From JAJPJE01 sp963724985 (GTDB taxonomy: Bacteria > Acidobacteriota > Terriglobia > Terriglobales > Acidobacteriaceae): 64,000 bases of DNA. Position 1 is the stretch's first letter; each line of letters starts with the position of its first letter. Position numbers and translations under genes: made by a program. The stretch lies in contig CAVRWV010000026.1 in the NCBI GenBank assembly GCA_963724985.1, positions 62,001 to 126,000 on the forward strand, given 5' to 3'. Shown in pieces: positions 16,850 to 26,480 of this stretch. The notes under the pieces were generated by a model, which was not told the DNA's origin, ran no database searches, and saw nothing but the letters and a program-made list of their open reading frames with translations.

Positions 16850-16894
16850 TGGTAGCGCTACCGGGAATCGAACCCGGGTTTGAAGATTGAGAAT
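16850..16894. repeat. attachment site copy (right), within tRNA-Glu
   Basis: The 45 bases identical to 2760-2804, covering the tRNA 3' end with CCA, T arm and 3' half of the anticodon arm. Integration here leaves the tRNA whole. Confidence 0.92.
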
Positions 16895-16924
16895 CTTCCG
16901 TCCTAACCCCTAGACGATAGCGCC
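16850..16924 (-). tRNA. tRNA-Glu (anticodon CUC)
   Basis: Read on the minus strand, a 75-base cloverleaf folds: acceptor GGCGCTA with TAGCGCT (one G-U pair), D arm with CTAGGGGTTAGGAC, anticodon stem GAAGA/TCTTC with loop TTCTCAA (anticodon CTC), T arm with GGTTCGATTC, and an encoded CCA. The D-arm form is typical of bacterial glutamate tRNAs. It is the insertion target of the element. Confidence 0.93.
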
Positions 16925-16958
16925 ACTGGAACCACGCAGAATACCGCGGACAACTCGG

Positions 16959-16964
16959 ATTATA
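16959..16964 (-). promoter_or_regulatory. likely -10 box of tRNA-Glu
   Basis: A perfect TATAAT on the minus strand lies 35 bases upstream of the tRNA 5' end, in an AT-rich stretch. No good -35 hexamer is seen at standard spacing (CGGAAT at best). Confidence 0.5.
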
Positions 16965-17229
16965 ACAAAATAGACGCTCAATTCCGGCACTCCCCCGCTT
17001 GTTGCCGACGCACTCACGCGATCGTTCCCGAGGATCATTGCCCGCCCGAATTACACGTCAAACCAGTCGTCCCGGCCTTCGTCCCCGCAACTTTTGGACA
17101 ATCTTTTTACAACTTTCATGTCTGGCCCGGACTAGAATTTCCGCAGTGGGGCGCATCTCTCTGTTCGTCTAATCATTCTCAGCATCCCGGCTCAACACGC
17201 AGTAAAGGCGCATCTTCAGGAGGTTTCCG

Positions 17230-18213
17230 ATGCGTTCTCTGGGCTCTCGAGTCTTCGTATTTGTGGCAGTGTTTACCGCTTGCCTGCTCGTCGCTGTCGT
17301 CCCTCGCCTTAGCGCGCAGGATTCCGCGCCCACCGTGACCGCGCGTCTCCTCGATCCCGATGCGGGGATGGTCACGATTTCCAAGCGCGTCGACGAGGTG
17401 AGCCTGCTGTTCACCGTTACTGACACCAAGGGACGATTCGTCACCGACCTGAACGCATCCGATCTCCAGGTCTTCGACAACCGCCTGCCGCCGGAGAGCA
17501 TTCGCCTTTTTCAGAGGGAAAGCGACCTACCCCTGCGCGTCGGACTGGTCGTCGATCTCAGTGAGTCGATTACCCAGCGTTTCAAGTTCGAGAAGAAGGC
17601 TGCGGCCACTTTCCTGAAAAAGTCATTGCGCCCTGCCACCGATCAGGCCTTCGTGGTTGGATTTAACGAACGGGTTCAGCTGGTGCAGGATTTCACCAAC
17701 GACACCGCTGTGCTCGGAACATCTGTCCAGAAAATGCACCCCGGCGGAAATACATCACTCTACGATGCTATTGCCTTCGCCTGCCGCAAACTGCAGGAGC
17801 AGCCTCGCGACCGACTCGTGCGCAAGGTCCTCATCCTGATTACCGACGGACAGGATACGGCCAGCAAAAGCATCCTCGCCGACGCGCAGCAAGCGGCCGC
17901 CCGGGCGGAGACAGCCATCTTCGCTCTCAGCACAAACGATCTCAGTCACGACGAATATCCCCGCGGCGAAGCCGTCCTCGAGTTGCTGACCAGGTACACC
18001 GGCGGGCAGATTCTGCGCGCGCGCGAATCGGACGAACTTTCCCATGCCTTCGCGCAGGTAGAAGATGCGCTGCGCAGTCAGTATTCTCTCGCCTACAAAC
18101 CCGCGAACTTCGCGCCCGATGGCAGCTATCGCACCATTGAACTCCGCTCTGCGAAGGCGAAACTCCGCATACAATGCCGGCGCGGTTATTTCGCTCCTCG
18201 CGAAGGACAGTAG
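17230..18213 (+). CDS. secreted VWFA-domain protein (acidobacterial type)
   Basis: The 327-residue product has a signal peptide (hydrophobic about 8-29, ending LSAQ) and a von Willebrand factor A domain. The MIDAS metal site is read as DLSES in VGLVVDLSESITQRF, with the later strand VLILITDGQDTAS. Before it stands a short strand-rich region (TVTDTKGRFVTDLNASDLQVFDN) that is common to this acidobacterial group. AGGAGG precedes the ATG. Such exported proteins probably mediate protein-protein contact at the cell surface; no specific partner is known. A related but shorter gene lies at 43700-44656. Confidence 0.85.
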   Translation: MRSLGSRVFVFVAVFTACLLVAVVPRLSAQDSAPTVTARLLDPDAGMVTISKRVDEVSLLFTVTDTKGRFVTDLNASDLQVFDNRLPPESIRLFQRESDLPLRVGLVVDLSESITQRFKFEKKAAATFLKKSLRPATDQAFVVGFNERVQLVQDFTNDTAVLGTSVQKMHPGGNTSLYDAIAFACRKLQEQPRDRLVRKVLILITDGQDTASKSILADAQQAAARAETAIFALSTNDLSHDEYPRGEAVLELLTRYTGGQILRARESDELSHAFAQVEDALRSQYSLAYKPANFAPDGSYRTIELRSAKAKLRIQCRRGYFAPREGQ

Positions 18214-18304
18214 GCTGGAGGATTTCGGAAGCCGAGTGCGGACGCTTCTTTGGAACAAAACAATGAAGGCGGCGCACTCTTCTGACTTAAGCGCATCCGC
18301 CTTT

Positions 18305-18350
18305 CGATTACCCGATTACCCGATTACCAATTACCGGATTACCAATCCCC
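18305..18350. repeat. short tandem repeat, unit about CGATTACC
   Basis: Three perfect CGATTACC units (18305-18328) are followed by two degenerate ones (aattacc, ggattacc) and aatcccc. It lies between convergent genes. It is too short and spacerless to be CRISPR. Confidence 0.75.
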
Positions 18351-18353
18351 AGA

Positions 18354-18851
18354 CTAGACCGGCAGCAGCTCCGGCGCTCGCGGTAGCTCCTTCGCGGGCT
18401 CCGGTTCATTCACATGCATCTTCTTCTCATTCTTGTGATCCGGTTTCTGCATGTCGATCGTGCCATGGAAATACGCGCCTTCTTCAATACTCAGCCGGCG
18501 AGTGACAATGTCGCCATTAACCGAGCCACCACTACGGATCTCCAGGCGCTCGCTCACTTGCAGATTGCCATTGACCGCGCCGCGCACCACCACCTCGGCC
18601 GCGTTGATCGTGGCTTTCACTTTGCCGCTCGGCCCAATGCCCACATAGCAGCCGCCGACGTTCACCGTGCCTTCCACCGTTCCTTCGATCAGCAACGGCT
18701 CAGTTCCTGAAATCTCACCTTTAATAATAAGGTTCTTGCCGATCACGGCGTTGGGTGTGTTGATCGAGGCTTTCGGCCCGTCTTCCGGCCGGAACGTTTG
18801 TGGTTTGCTGTTTGCAGAGGCGGAGCCATCAACTGGCTCGGGTTTCCACAT
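18354..18851 (-). CDS. bactofilin (polymer-forming cytoskeletal protein)
   Basis: The protein of about 165 residues carries the beta-helix repeats of bactofilins: NAVIGKNLIIKGEISGTEPL, GTVEGTVNVGGCYVGIGPSG, VRGAVNGNLQVSERLEIRSG, GSVNGDIVTRRLSIEEGAYF. The N- and C-terminal tails are disordered and charged. Bactofilins self-assemble without nucleotides into filaments that act in cell shape and positioning. The start at 18851 (MWKPEP) is preferred to the ATG at 18932 because GGAGGAGA precedes it and the extra 27 residues do not match the family. Confidence 0.9.
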   Translation of the reverse strand: MWKPEPVDGSASANSKPQTFRPEDGPKASINTPNAVIGKNLIIKGEISGTEPLLIEGTVEGTVNVGGCYVGIGPSGKVKATINAAEVVVRGAVNGNLQVSERLEIRSGGSVNGDIVTRRLSIEEGAYFHGTIDMQKPDHKNEKKMHVNEPEPAKELPRAPELLPV

Positions 18852-19150
18852 GAGCGTCTCCTCCCGTTGGGATTGGTGCCCTTTGTACAGGGACTTGCGC
18901 GTAGTGGCGAGATGACGGAGAAACATGGCCAAGTAGACGATGCAGCCTCAGTTATTAACTCCGGGCTGCATCTTCTACTTCGGCGCAAATGAGCAGAAGC
19001 TTGAGGTGGCACGAAGCTCGAGGTGGCGCGGGCGCCCTCGCCCGCGTTCTTCCACCACTCGTTGTTTGTCATCACGAGCTCGCGCCAAGTAGGTCTGGGC
19101 TTCAGCCCAGACTCGCGAAGTGACAAGCGAGGGATCTGCATTTCCGCTCT
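18852..19150. other. intergenic region with GC-rich hairpin repeat
   Basis: No gene is supported. A GC-rich inverted sequence (gcgggcg ccct cgcccgc, near 19037-19055) resembles an element also seen after the phosphodiesterase gene at about 27080-27105 (GGTGGCGCGGGC...CCCTCGCCC), suggesting a dispersed genomic repeat. Confidence 0.45.
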
Positions 19151-20044
19151 CTACTGTTTCGTCTCCAGCGGGTGCTGCGCCTGCTCGTAAAACTCATTCT
19201 GCAGCTTCAGACTCGTCTCGTCCGCCTTGATCACTTTCACGGTTTCCGCAATCCCGTCCACCCAGTTCTTCATCGTGTACTCACCCAGCTCCTTTGTGCC
19301 CAACGATCCATCGCCGGAGTAATGATTCGGAAACCGCGCATACCACCAGATTCCCGTATACACGCTCTCTGGCAGCGCACTCAGCCGTGCCTGATCTGCT
19401 CCCGACTGCGATTTCGCGCGATCCATATGCACCAGGTTCGGAGCCGCCACCATCATCGTCGACGTCTCAGTCTGTCCGGCGTGCATGTCGAGCTTGTCCT
19501 TCGCGCTAACCGCAGGCCCCGGGCCGTCCGACCGCCGTATGCTGATCGGGATCACGTATACAACGTAGTCCCGCTTTGACGCCATCTGCGACTGCGCGAA
19601 CAATGGCAGCAAGCTGTCGTTGCCTCCGTGACCATTCACAATTGCGATCTTCTTGCAGCCATTGCGTGCCATCTCGGCCACCGTCTCCTGCAGCAGCTGA
19701 AGCTGCAATTGCAGGCTGTAGGCCAGCGTTCCGGGCTGGTGCCGAGCCTCGAAGATCTGTCCAAAGTAGTAAGGTGGAAAGATGACCGCATACTCCTGTT
19801 TTGCCGCCTGCTCACTCGCGTAACGCACGTCAATGAGATCGGTGCCCAGCGGCAATTGCGGACCATGCTTCTCGATAATTCCGAACGGCAACATACAAGT
19901 GCCCTGTGCCTTCTGGATCGCCTGTATGAAATCGGGACCAGTCAGCTCCTCCCATTTTGCTGGCAAAACCGACTGCGCGAATAATGATGTGCTGAAAAGA
20001 ATCGTGGCGAATATAACGACTACAGCGGCTTTTGACCTGTGCAT
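19151..20044 (-). CDS. secreted creatininase-family hydrolase
   Basis: The 297-residue product has a signal peptide (FATILFSTSLFAQ) and then the creatininase fold. The metal-site elements are visible: IIEKHGPQLPLGTDLIDVRY (Glu, His, Asp) and VNGHGGNDSLLP. Family members hydrolyse creatinine or related amides, as in formamide deformylase steps of cofactor synthesis; secreted forms are common in Acidobacteria and their substrate is unknown. It is divergent from the damaged periplasmic-binding-like gene. Confidence 0.85.
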   Translation of the reverse strand: MHRSKAAVVVIFATILFSTSLFAQSVLPAKWEELTGPDFIQAIQKAQGTCMLPFGIIEKHGPQLPLGTDLIDVRYASEQAAKQEYAVIFPPYYFGQIFEARHQPGTLAYSLQLQLQLLQETVAEMARNGCKKIAIVNGHGGNDSLLPLFAQSQMASKRDYVVYVIPISIRRSDGPGPAVSAKDKLDMHAGQTETSTMMVAAPNLVHMDRAKSQSGADQARLSALPESVYTGIWWYARFPNHYSGDGSLGTKELGEYTMKNWVDGIAETVKVIKADETSLKLQNEFYEQAQHPLETKQ

Positions 20045-20201
20045 ATGCCTCCTGGGTTCGTGAACCTACCCTTTCGGCTCGGAATTGTAGTTGATCGCCT
20101 CTGACATCGCCCGTTCCGTTGTGAAACGCGGTTACCTTTGGTGCGGAAATTCCATCTCTGGTTAACAGAATTGCCGCTCCAATCCAGTATCATGACTTGC
20201 C

Positions 20202-21114
20202 ATGAGCAAGCCTAAGGTGCTGGTCTCTCTCACGACCAACGATAACGACTATCAGCGGGAACAAGCCGCCTCGGCCGAAGAAGCCGGCAAGCGCTCCGGT
20301 CTCGAGATTCAGATCATTTACGCCGAGAACGATGCCATCAACCAGAGCCAGCAATTGCTCAAAGCCATTCAGTCTCCTGCCGGAACCCGTCCTGATGCCG
20401 TTTTATTTGAACCGGTAGGCACCGGATTGCCCCAAGTCGCCAAGGCTGCCGTCGCCGCCGGAATTGGCTGGGTCAGTCCTGAACCGCGAAGTGGATTACC
20501 TCAACGAATTGCGCCGCACTGCGAAAGCTCCGGTTTTTGGTGTCACTACCGACCACACCGAGGTCGGACGCATCCAGGGCCGCCAGATCGGCGCCCTGTT
20601 ACCGCAAGGCGGCTCGGTGCTCTATATCCAGGGTCCGTCGGGAAGCGATGCAGCGCAACAGCGAACCAACGGCATGTACGAAACCAAGCCGGACAATGTC
20701 CAGGTTCGTGCCATGAAGGCACAATGGACGGAAGCCAGCGCTTACCAGGCTGTCAGTTCCTGGCTGCGCCTCTCTACTTCGCGGGATGTCACCTTCGGCG
20801 TTATCTCCGCGCAGGACGATTCCATGGCAGTGGGTGCTCGCAAGGCATTTCAGGAACAGCCTGCAAGTGCAAATCGTGACAAGTGGCTCGCCTTGCCATT
20901 TATCGGATGCGATGGAATGCCCGACACTGGCCAACTCTGGGTTCGCGAGGGATCGCTTGCCGCAACTGTCATCGTTCCGGCGAATGCCGGTCAGGCGCTG
21001 GAGATGCTCGCCCAGGCGCTCACCAAGGGAACACAGCCGCCGGAGCGCACCTTAACGGTTCCGCGCTCGTATCCAGCGGTCGAAGCGCTTTCCCGAAAAG
21101 CTGTGAAGGTTTAG
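20202..21114 (+). pseudogene. sugar-binding-protein-like (PBP1) gene, frame-broken
   Basis: Frame 1 gives MSKPKVLVSLTTNDNDYQRE through AKAAVAAGIGW, the N-terminal lobe of a periplasmic-type substrate-binding protein. From about 20,464 another frame continues VLNREVDYLNELRRTAKAPV and the rest of the fold, ending at 21114. One extra base between about 20,470 and 20,485 explains the break. No signal peptide is evident, so it may have been a cytosolic sensor-type protein. Joined length would be about 300 aa, normal for the family. Decay or a sequencing error are both possible. Confidence 0.75.
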
Positions 21115-21141
21115 TACGCGCTTTTATTGAGTGACGCGCTA

Positions 21142-21489
21142 TTAAAGGAAGGGTGCGTCGCCGCAGTGCGCTACTGCAGAAGTAATCGCCGCCCGTTGCG
21201 TGGCGCTCAACGTAACAAACTCGAATCCATATTCGAATCCCTGCGAGCGGCGCACTTTCGCCGCAACGCGCAGCTTCGGCGCTCCTGCTTCCAGCGTCAG
21301 GTCCAGATTCACCTGTTCGCCTTCGCGCAGTTCCACCGGGATATAGGCTCCCATCCCACTCTCGCTGAGATCGCGCGACCATCCACGGAAAGAAACTTCC
21401 TTCCCATAACGCTGGACAAAACCGCTGAATTCAATACGGAATTCGAAACGCCCCGAAATTCTCTTTGGGTCCACCATGTCTAACGTCAT
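21142..21489 (-). CDS. PilZ-domain protein
   Basis: The 115-residue product contains a PilZ-like fold: KRISGRFEFRIEFSGFVQRY, SLSESGMGAYIPVELREGEQ-type region (here DLSESGMGAYIPVEL), and LRVAAKVRRSQGFEYGFEFV. The RxxxR and DxSxxG elements used for cyclic-di-GMP binding are partly present (RISGR; DLSESG), so it may be a c-di-GMP receptor. It is a stand-alone domain. Confidence 0.75.
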   Translation of the reverse strand: MTLDMVDPKRISGRFEFRIEFSGFVQRYGKEVSFRGWSRDLSESGMGAYIPVELREGEQVNLDLTLEAGAPKLRVAAKVRRSQGFEYGFEFVTLSATQRAAITSAVAHCGDAPFL

Positions 21490-21746
21490 TGAACCTGCCG
21501 GATCTTTGGGAGGTGAGTCACCAGCGGTTCATTCTTCCTGTCTTGACTTGTTATACCATTACATCGGGCAAGCTCTTAGCTCAAGATTCTGCTAAGATTG
21601 CGAGTTCTCAGGAATCGCCCTTCTTCCAGATTCTAGATTGTCTCAACATTGGAACTCACTTCTACTCGGGTTTGCGACTGGAAAGTTCGCTTCCGGACTC
21701 ACAGCGATTACGATGAAACGTTTTAATACGCGGAGGTACCCCCCTT

Positions 21747-22211
21747 ATGGACCGAAAATACCGCCAGCACGGCTATATGGATAAAGAAAAGGAGAAGGTG
21801 GAGAAATCCAAAGGACAGGCTCCGTCTCGTCCTCGATCCGAAACCTTCGGCCCCCGTGCTCTCAACATGCCCAACGCGCGTTCGGTCTCCCGCTGCGCCG
21901 AGTGCGGTAACGTTCTCCAGGATCTCGCCGCCCATCCCGACCGTTGCCCAAAATGCGGATTCACCCTGCATTCCTGCAAACAATGCACGCATTTCGATCC
22001 CAGCAGCCGTTTTGAATGCCGCCAGCCGGTCCCCGATCGCATCTCGCCGAAGGATGCCGTCAATACTTGTACCTTTTACTCGATTCGCGTGATGGTCGAA
22101 CGGGAAACCACCAGCAGCGGACATGTCAGCAACCCCGGACCCAGCACTTCCGGTGGAAATAGCCGCCTCGACAATGCCCGCCGAGCCTTCGATAACCTGT
22201 TCAAGAAATAA
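21747..22211 (+). CDS. zinc-ribbon conserved hypothetical protein
   Basis: The 154-residue product has a lysine-rich start (MDRKYRQHGYMDKEKEKVEK), a double Cys cluster CAECGNVLQDLAAH..CPKCGFTLHSCKQCTHF and a third cluster FECRQPVPDRI...CTFYS, so it probably binds one or two zinc ions. Acidobacterial homologues are known as uncharacterised zinc-ribbon proteins. GGAGG precedes the ATG. The C-terminal end NARRAFDNLFKK is a conserved tail. Confidence 0.75.
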   Translation: MDRKYRQHGYMDKEKEKVEKSKGQAPSRPRSETFGPRALNMPNARSVSRCAECGNVLQDLAAHPDRCPKCGFTLHSCKQCTHFDPSSRFECRQPVPDRISPKDAVNTCTFYSIRVMVERETTSSGHVSNPGPSTSGGNSRLDNARRAFDNLFKK

Positions 22212-22226
22212 TCATCGGAAAATCTC

Positions 22227-24099
22227 TTACCCAGTCGCGCGAACTGAACAAGCTTGGGGCGTAAGCGGAACTCGCGCTCGAATTGTGGTCCCTTGCTCGA
22301 TCGCAGACTCGATCGAAAGTTCTCCATTAACCAGCTTCAGACGTTCTTGCATACTGGTTAAACCGATTCCGCGGCCTCGCATCGCCGCCTCCGTATCGAA
22401 GCCCTGTCCCGAATCGTGAACGTCGAGAATGATCGTGTTGTCCACTTCGCGGAACTCCACTTTGAAATGACGAACCCCGCTGTGCTTGACGGCATTATGC
22501 AAAGCCTCCTGCAGGATGCGGAAAAGACATAAAGAAACTTCCGTCGGTATGCTCCGCAAAATCTCGTCGTGATGGAAGTCAATCTCGACTTTTTGTTTTG
22601 CGGCGAGTTCCCTGCAGAAGCCTCGCATCGCCGCAATTGGCCCCAGAATTTTCAGTTTGGACGAATACAGTTCGTGCGACAAATCGTGCACGTCCTCCGA
22701 TATCGAGGAAGTCTGCTCGCACAATTCCTCGACGCACCGCGCTATTTCTTCCGAACCAGGATTGCTCTGCTTGAGTTGCTGCAGATCCACTTCCAGCAGC
22801 GCCAGCCTTTGGCCAATATCGTCGTGCAGTTCTCTCGCGATTCGCTCGCGCTCTGCTTCTTGTGCGCCGATCAGTCGCTGGCTCAGGGTGGAGAGGGCTT
22901 CCTCTCCAAGTTTCCGCTCGGTGATGTCTGCAACGATCCCGATCGTCCGCAACATCTTCCCATTGCTATCAAAGAAGCTGCGCGCGGTCTTCTCCAGCCA
23001 GACCACCGATCCATCAGGACGAATCACACGGTACCGGACTCGGCCGATCGGGTTTTCTGGAGTACACGCAGCTGTAACGGCAGCAACCTCCGCCCGGTCA
23101 TCCGGATGCACCGTATTCAACATGTTTTTGCAGGTCACGATACTCGGGGCTGCCGACAGGCCCAGAATATCGGCGAACTTCCCCGGATCGGACAATCACA
23201 TCCGACGCCACGTCCCATTCGTAGGCATACATCCGTCCCGCCTCGACCGCGAGACGCAAGCGTTCTTCGCTCTCCCGCAACGCCGCTTCTACCTGCTTGC
23301 GCTCGGTGATGTCCACGATCAGGCCCTTAATCCCTGTCAGCTTGCCCGCGGCATCGAAAAAGGCGCTACTCAATCTCTCTACCCATATCGTCCCGCGATC
23401 ATGATGAATCATCCGGTAGCTGATTCGAATCTCGGGCTTCTCAGGCGTGATTGCTGTCAGCACGCTCTTGACCCTCTCCACGTCATCCGGGTGAATCTTC
23501 GACCACACCAGCTGACCCGTGACCGGAGCCTTCTCATCTACCCCAAGGATGTGCGCGCATTCTCCGGAGCGGCTTATCACATCGGTGGCAGCGTCCCACT
23601 CATAGGCAAACGCCATTCCCGCGCGCGCCGCCAGTCGAAACCGCTCTTCGCTCTTTCGCACCACCTCGGCTGCCTGCTTTTGATCCGTTGTGTCTACGCA
23701 CGATCCAATGTATCCCGCGAAAGAACCATCGTTCTTGAATCTCGGAACTCCGGTATCGAACACCCAACGGTACTCTCCGTCGTGACGTCGCAACCGGTAC
23801 TCCATCTTGAATTCTTCTCGCCGGTCGAATGCCTGTTCGTAAGTAGTCAAGCAGCGCTGCAAATCATCCGGATGCACACCATCCGCCCATCCATTTCCGA
23901 GCTCGGATTCGAGCGGTTTTCCGGTAAAGTCCAGCCAGCGCCGGTTGAAGTATGTGCAGCGTCTGTCCGTGTCCGACATCCAGACCAGCACCGGCGCGGT
24001 ATTCGCCACCAGTTTGAGGAGTTCTTCGCTCTCAGGCATGCTTGTGTTCTCAGAATTTGCTTCGGGGGTGCGATCTTTCGGAGACCACTCAGAACTCAC
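22227..24099 (-). pseudogene. three-PAS sensor histidine kinase (HisKA_3), frame-broken
   Basis: The GTG-started frame from 24099 gives three successive PAS/PAC modules (LLKLVANTAPVLVWMSDTD...; RFRLAARAGMAFAYEWD...; start of a third). At about 23,180 the frame shifts at GGGG, where the natural continuation is in another frame (KFADILGLSAA...). That frame completes the third PAS, then HisKA_3 dimerisation (ERERIARELHDDIGQRL, His in the phosphorylation motif) and a HATPase_c domain (LHNAVKHSG, DSGQGFD, GRGIGLTSM). A NarL-type response regulator would be the partner, but none is adjacent. One base too many in the G run would explain the break. Confidence 0.8.
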
Positions 24100-24418
24100 A
24101 GAGCCCTCCCAGCCACGGTAGAGGCTTCCTTGAAGTTACCGATTCATCGCGCTAATCGCTCTTCACTTCAGCTCGCTAGAACAACACTTCTTACTGAAGA
24201 CCCGTAGACGAGATGGTGTGATCCCGGTGCTCTGCCCCAATCAGACAGCGCCATTTTACATGGATTTCGAGTGTTATAACCTTCACAAATCTCCCTAATC
24301 CTCGCCAGATAACCCCGGTTTCGCAAATCAGGCTTCGGCCGTACGAAATGAGCTCTCGTCGTCGAAGAAGAAAATTTTGCAAGGATCAGGGGAGCACGCC
24401 AGTGAAGCCCTTCAATCC
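24100..24418. other. 319-bp intergenic region
   Basis: I see no gene, RNA or clear repeat here. It lies upstream of the kinase on the minus strand and downstream of the 24419-24805 gene. Confidence 0.6.
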
Positions 24419-24805
24419 TTAACTACAATTCGCGAATACCTCCTTCACCGACTGCACAGTGATTGTGTTGTACCCGACGCCGGTCGTGGATCCGGAGTTG
24501 TACAGTCCATTCGTAGTCGCACCCGATTCTTGCTCCCCAACGGCTCCCGTTATCTCCACCGTATGTCCAAGCTTATGTTTCAGCGCCTCAACATCTCCCC
24601 CCACAATCCGGTACTGCCGCAGGGGAGTGGTTCCAAGCAGAACATACGTGTTACCCGTCTTGGATAAGCATCCCCGAACCGTTTGTACCGCCGACGCAGG
24701 CGCGTTCCCGGTACTCTGCGCAGCTGAATTATCCATCCCGGTGCTCTGCCCGATGCCTGCTCCCGACGCAAGCAGTAAAACAACATTCAAAGCGGCGACT
24801 CTCAT
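24419..24805 (-). CDS. small secreted hypothetical protein
   Basis: The product of about 128 aa has a signal peptide (MRVAALNVVLLLASGAGIGQ) and a mature beta-rich domain with VRGCLSKTGNTYVLLGTTPL and KLGHTVEITGAVGEQ, which resembles small acidobacterial OB-like secreted proteins. The start at 24805 is selected because AGGAGT stands six bases before, and the longer frame upstream would hide the signal peptide. Function unknown. Confidence 0.75.
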   Translation of the reverse strand: MRVAALNVVLLLASGAGIGQSTGMDNSAAQSTGNAPASAVQTVRGCLSKTGNTYVLLGTTPLRQYRIVGGDVEALKHKLGHTVEITGAVGEQESGATTNGLYNSGSTTGVGYNTITVQSVKEVFANCS

Positions 24806-25030
24806 AGGTTGACTCCTGTGACCATTGAGATGCGACCGCCAATCGCTTGGCTCGCATATCGGAGCATCTGTTGAACTCCGGCGAAAATCGGAATCCACAA
24901 TTTGCAGGACTGGTAAATCGGATCCAGAGCCTTTGGAAATTCATTCATCAGATCTTGACTTGACCCTTGATTCTGCAGCCCCGGATGATGTCTCTCGCCC
25001 GCTATGAAACTCCCAGGAGGAAGTCTGTCC

Positions 25031-26437
25031 GTGAAACACTTTGGCGTCCGTATCGCTTCGCTCGCTCTTGCGCTTGCGCTATTTTCTGCGCAGCACTCCC
25101 AGGCCCAGGTCACACTGCTCGCTACCGGCACTCTCGATCAGTCCCGTGCCGGATCCTTCGCCGATCTCTCCGGTCTCAACTACAGTCTCGAAAATGGTGC
25201 GCCTGCCAACTCGCTCGGCGGCTTTGGTTCGGCAATCGCCTACGCATCCGGTAACACCTTTCTTGCACTGCCTGACCGTGGCCCAAATGCAATAAGCTTC
25301 AACTCGAACCTCGATGACACCGTCAGCTACATCAACCGGTTCCACACCATCACCATGGATTTGGATCCCAACAGATCCGGCACTGGACTGCCGTTTACGC
25401 TGACTCCCACCTTGCGCGCCACCACCCTGCTCTGGAATTGGACGCCGCTGGTTTACGGAAGTGGCGCCGGCCTCGGCATCGGCTCCGGCGTTCCTCGTCT
25501 CAACAATTTCTTCCAGCACTTTTTCACCGGACGTTCCGACAACTTCGATCCCAACCAGAACTCCGGAGATCCTAACGACGCCCGCTTCGATTCCGAAGGC
25601 ATGCGCCTCTCCAACGACGGCCGCCGCGTTTTCATCTCCGACGAGTACGGCCCCTACGTCTACGAGTTCGATCGCCTCACCGGCCTGCGTCTTCGCTCAT
25701 TCCAGTTGCCCACCGATTTCTTCGTGACCAACCTCAGCCCCATCGGCAACAACGAAATCTCCGGCAACACCGTTGGCCGCACCGCCAACAAAGGCATGGA
25801 AGGCCTGGCCATCACCCCCGACGGACGCACCCTCGTCGGCATCATGCAGAATGCCTTGATCCAGGACGCGAGTGAGAAGGGCGCCGCCGCCAAGCTGCTG
25901 CGCATCGTCACCATCGACATCGCTTCCGGCCGCGTCACTCACCAGTACGCCTACTCGCTCACCACTGGTTCCGGCGTCAGCGAAATCTGCGCCATCAATA
26001 ATCACGAGTTCCTGGTCGATGAGCGTGATGGCAACGGTCGCGCCAACGGCAACGACGCCAAGGTAAAACAGCTCTTCAAGATTGATCTCGATGGCGCCGT
26101 TGACGTCAGCGCGATGGACGGCTTGACGGCCGCAACCCACGCGGTGGCTAAGACGCTGTTCCTGGATATCGTGCAGGTGCTGACCGCGAACGGCATCGTC
26201 GCCGGAAATATTCCCGCAAAAATCGAAGGCGTTGCGTTCGGTCCGGATGTCCGCAGTGGAAAGAAAACGATTCACACTCTCTGGATCGCCAACGACAACG
26301 ATTTCCTTCAGACTGTTCCTGATGCGACTGGGAATCTGATTCCGAATCCCAACCAGTTCTTCGTCTTCGGATTCACCGACGCCGATCTGGCTGGTTCGAA
26401 ATTCGTTCCGCAGGAGTTCCGGGAGTTCCGCTGGTAG
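25031..26437 (+). CDS. secreted esterase-like / phytase-family protein
   Basis: The protein of about 468 residues has a signal peptide (VKHFGVRIASLALALALFSA) and a beta-propeller of the 'esterase-like activity of phytase' family (PF13449 type), with DSEGMRLSNDGRRVFISDEY and KGMEGLAITPDGRTLVGIMQ as the characteristic repeats. Members are exported hydrolases of uncertain substrate. The GTG at 25031 is preferred to the ATG at 25004: AGGAGG lies ten bases before it and it places the signal peptide at the N-terminus. Confidence 0.85.
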   Translation: MKHFGVRIASLALALALFSAQHSQAQVTLLATGTLDQSRAGSFADLSGLNYSLENGAPANSLGGFGSAIAYASGNTFLALPDRGPNAISFNSNLDDTVSYINRFHTITMDLDPNRSGTGLPFTLTPTLRATTLLWNWTPLVYGSGAGLGIGSGVPRLNNFFQHFFTGRSDNFDPNQNSGDPNDARFDSEGMRLSNDGRRVFISDEYGPYVYEFDRLTGLRLRSFQLPTDFFVTNLSPIGNNEISGNTVGRTANKGMEGLAITPDGRTLVGIMQNALIQDASEKGAAAKLLRIVTIDIASGRVTHQYAYSLTTGSGVSEICAINNHEFLVDERDGNGRANGNDAKVKQLFKIDLDGAVDVSAMDGLTAATHAVAKTLFLDIVQVLTANGIVAGNIPAKIEGVAFGPDVRSGKKTIHTLWIANDNDFLQTVPDATGNLIPNPNQFFVFGFTDADLAGSKFVPQEFREFRW

Positions 26438-26454
26438 TCGCGCACAATCTGCGT

Positions 26455-26480
26455 GGGGCAGCCGACCTCGGCTGCCCTTT
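26455..26480 (+). terminator. hairpin terminator after the phytase-like gene
   Basis: A ten-base-pair perfect stem (gggcagccga / tcggctgccc) with a two-base loop is followed by TTT, 18 bases after the stop codon. The sequence resembles common GGGCAGCCGA elements of Acidobacteria. Confidence 0.65.

Larger units (their letters stand above)
2760..16894. mobile_element. integrative element inserted in tRNA-Glu(CUC), about 14.1 kb
   Basis: A 45-bp perfect direct repeat occurs at 2760-2804 and at 16850-16894. The right copy is the 3' part of a complete tRNA-Glu gene, and the left copy is an orphan tRNA 3' fragment. A tyrosine recombinase lies just inside the left copy and an excisionase-like HTH gene follows it. 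Between the repeats are genes without host housekeeping roles: XRE regulator, nuclease-like protein, RexAB/Kiwa-like pair, MmeI-like restriction-modification enzyme and several unknowns. This is the classic layout of a tRNA-targeted genomic island: attL and attR flank the element and the tRNA is rebuilt by the island-borne copy. No conjugation genes are seen, so it is either mobilised in trans or an integrative island without its own transfer. The DNA looks visibly more AT-rich than the flanks. Confidence 0.9.

Noticed and set aside
18305..18350. CRISPR-like tandem repeat
   Set aside because: Units are eight bases long and directly adjacent, without spacers; it is a simple tandem repeat.
22657..24207. 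516-residue plus-strand open frame opposite the PAS kinase
   Set aside because: It is antisense to PAS and kinase motifs, with Ser/Arg-rich low-information sequence.
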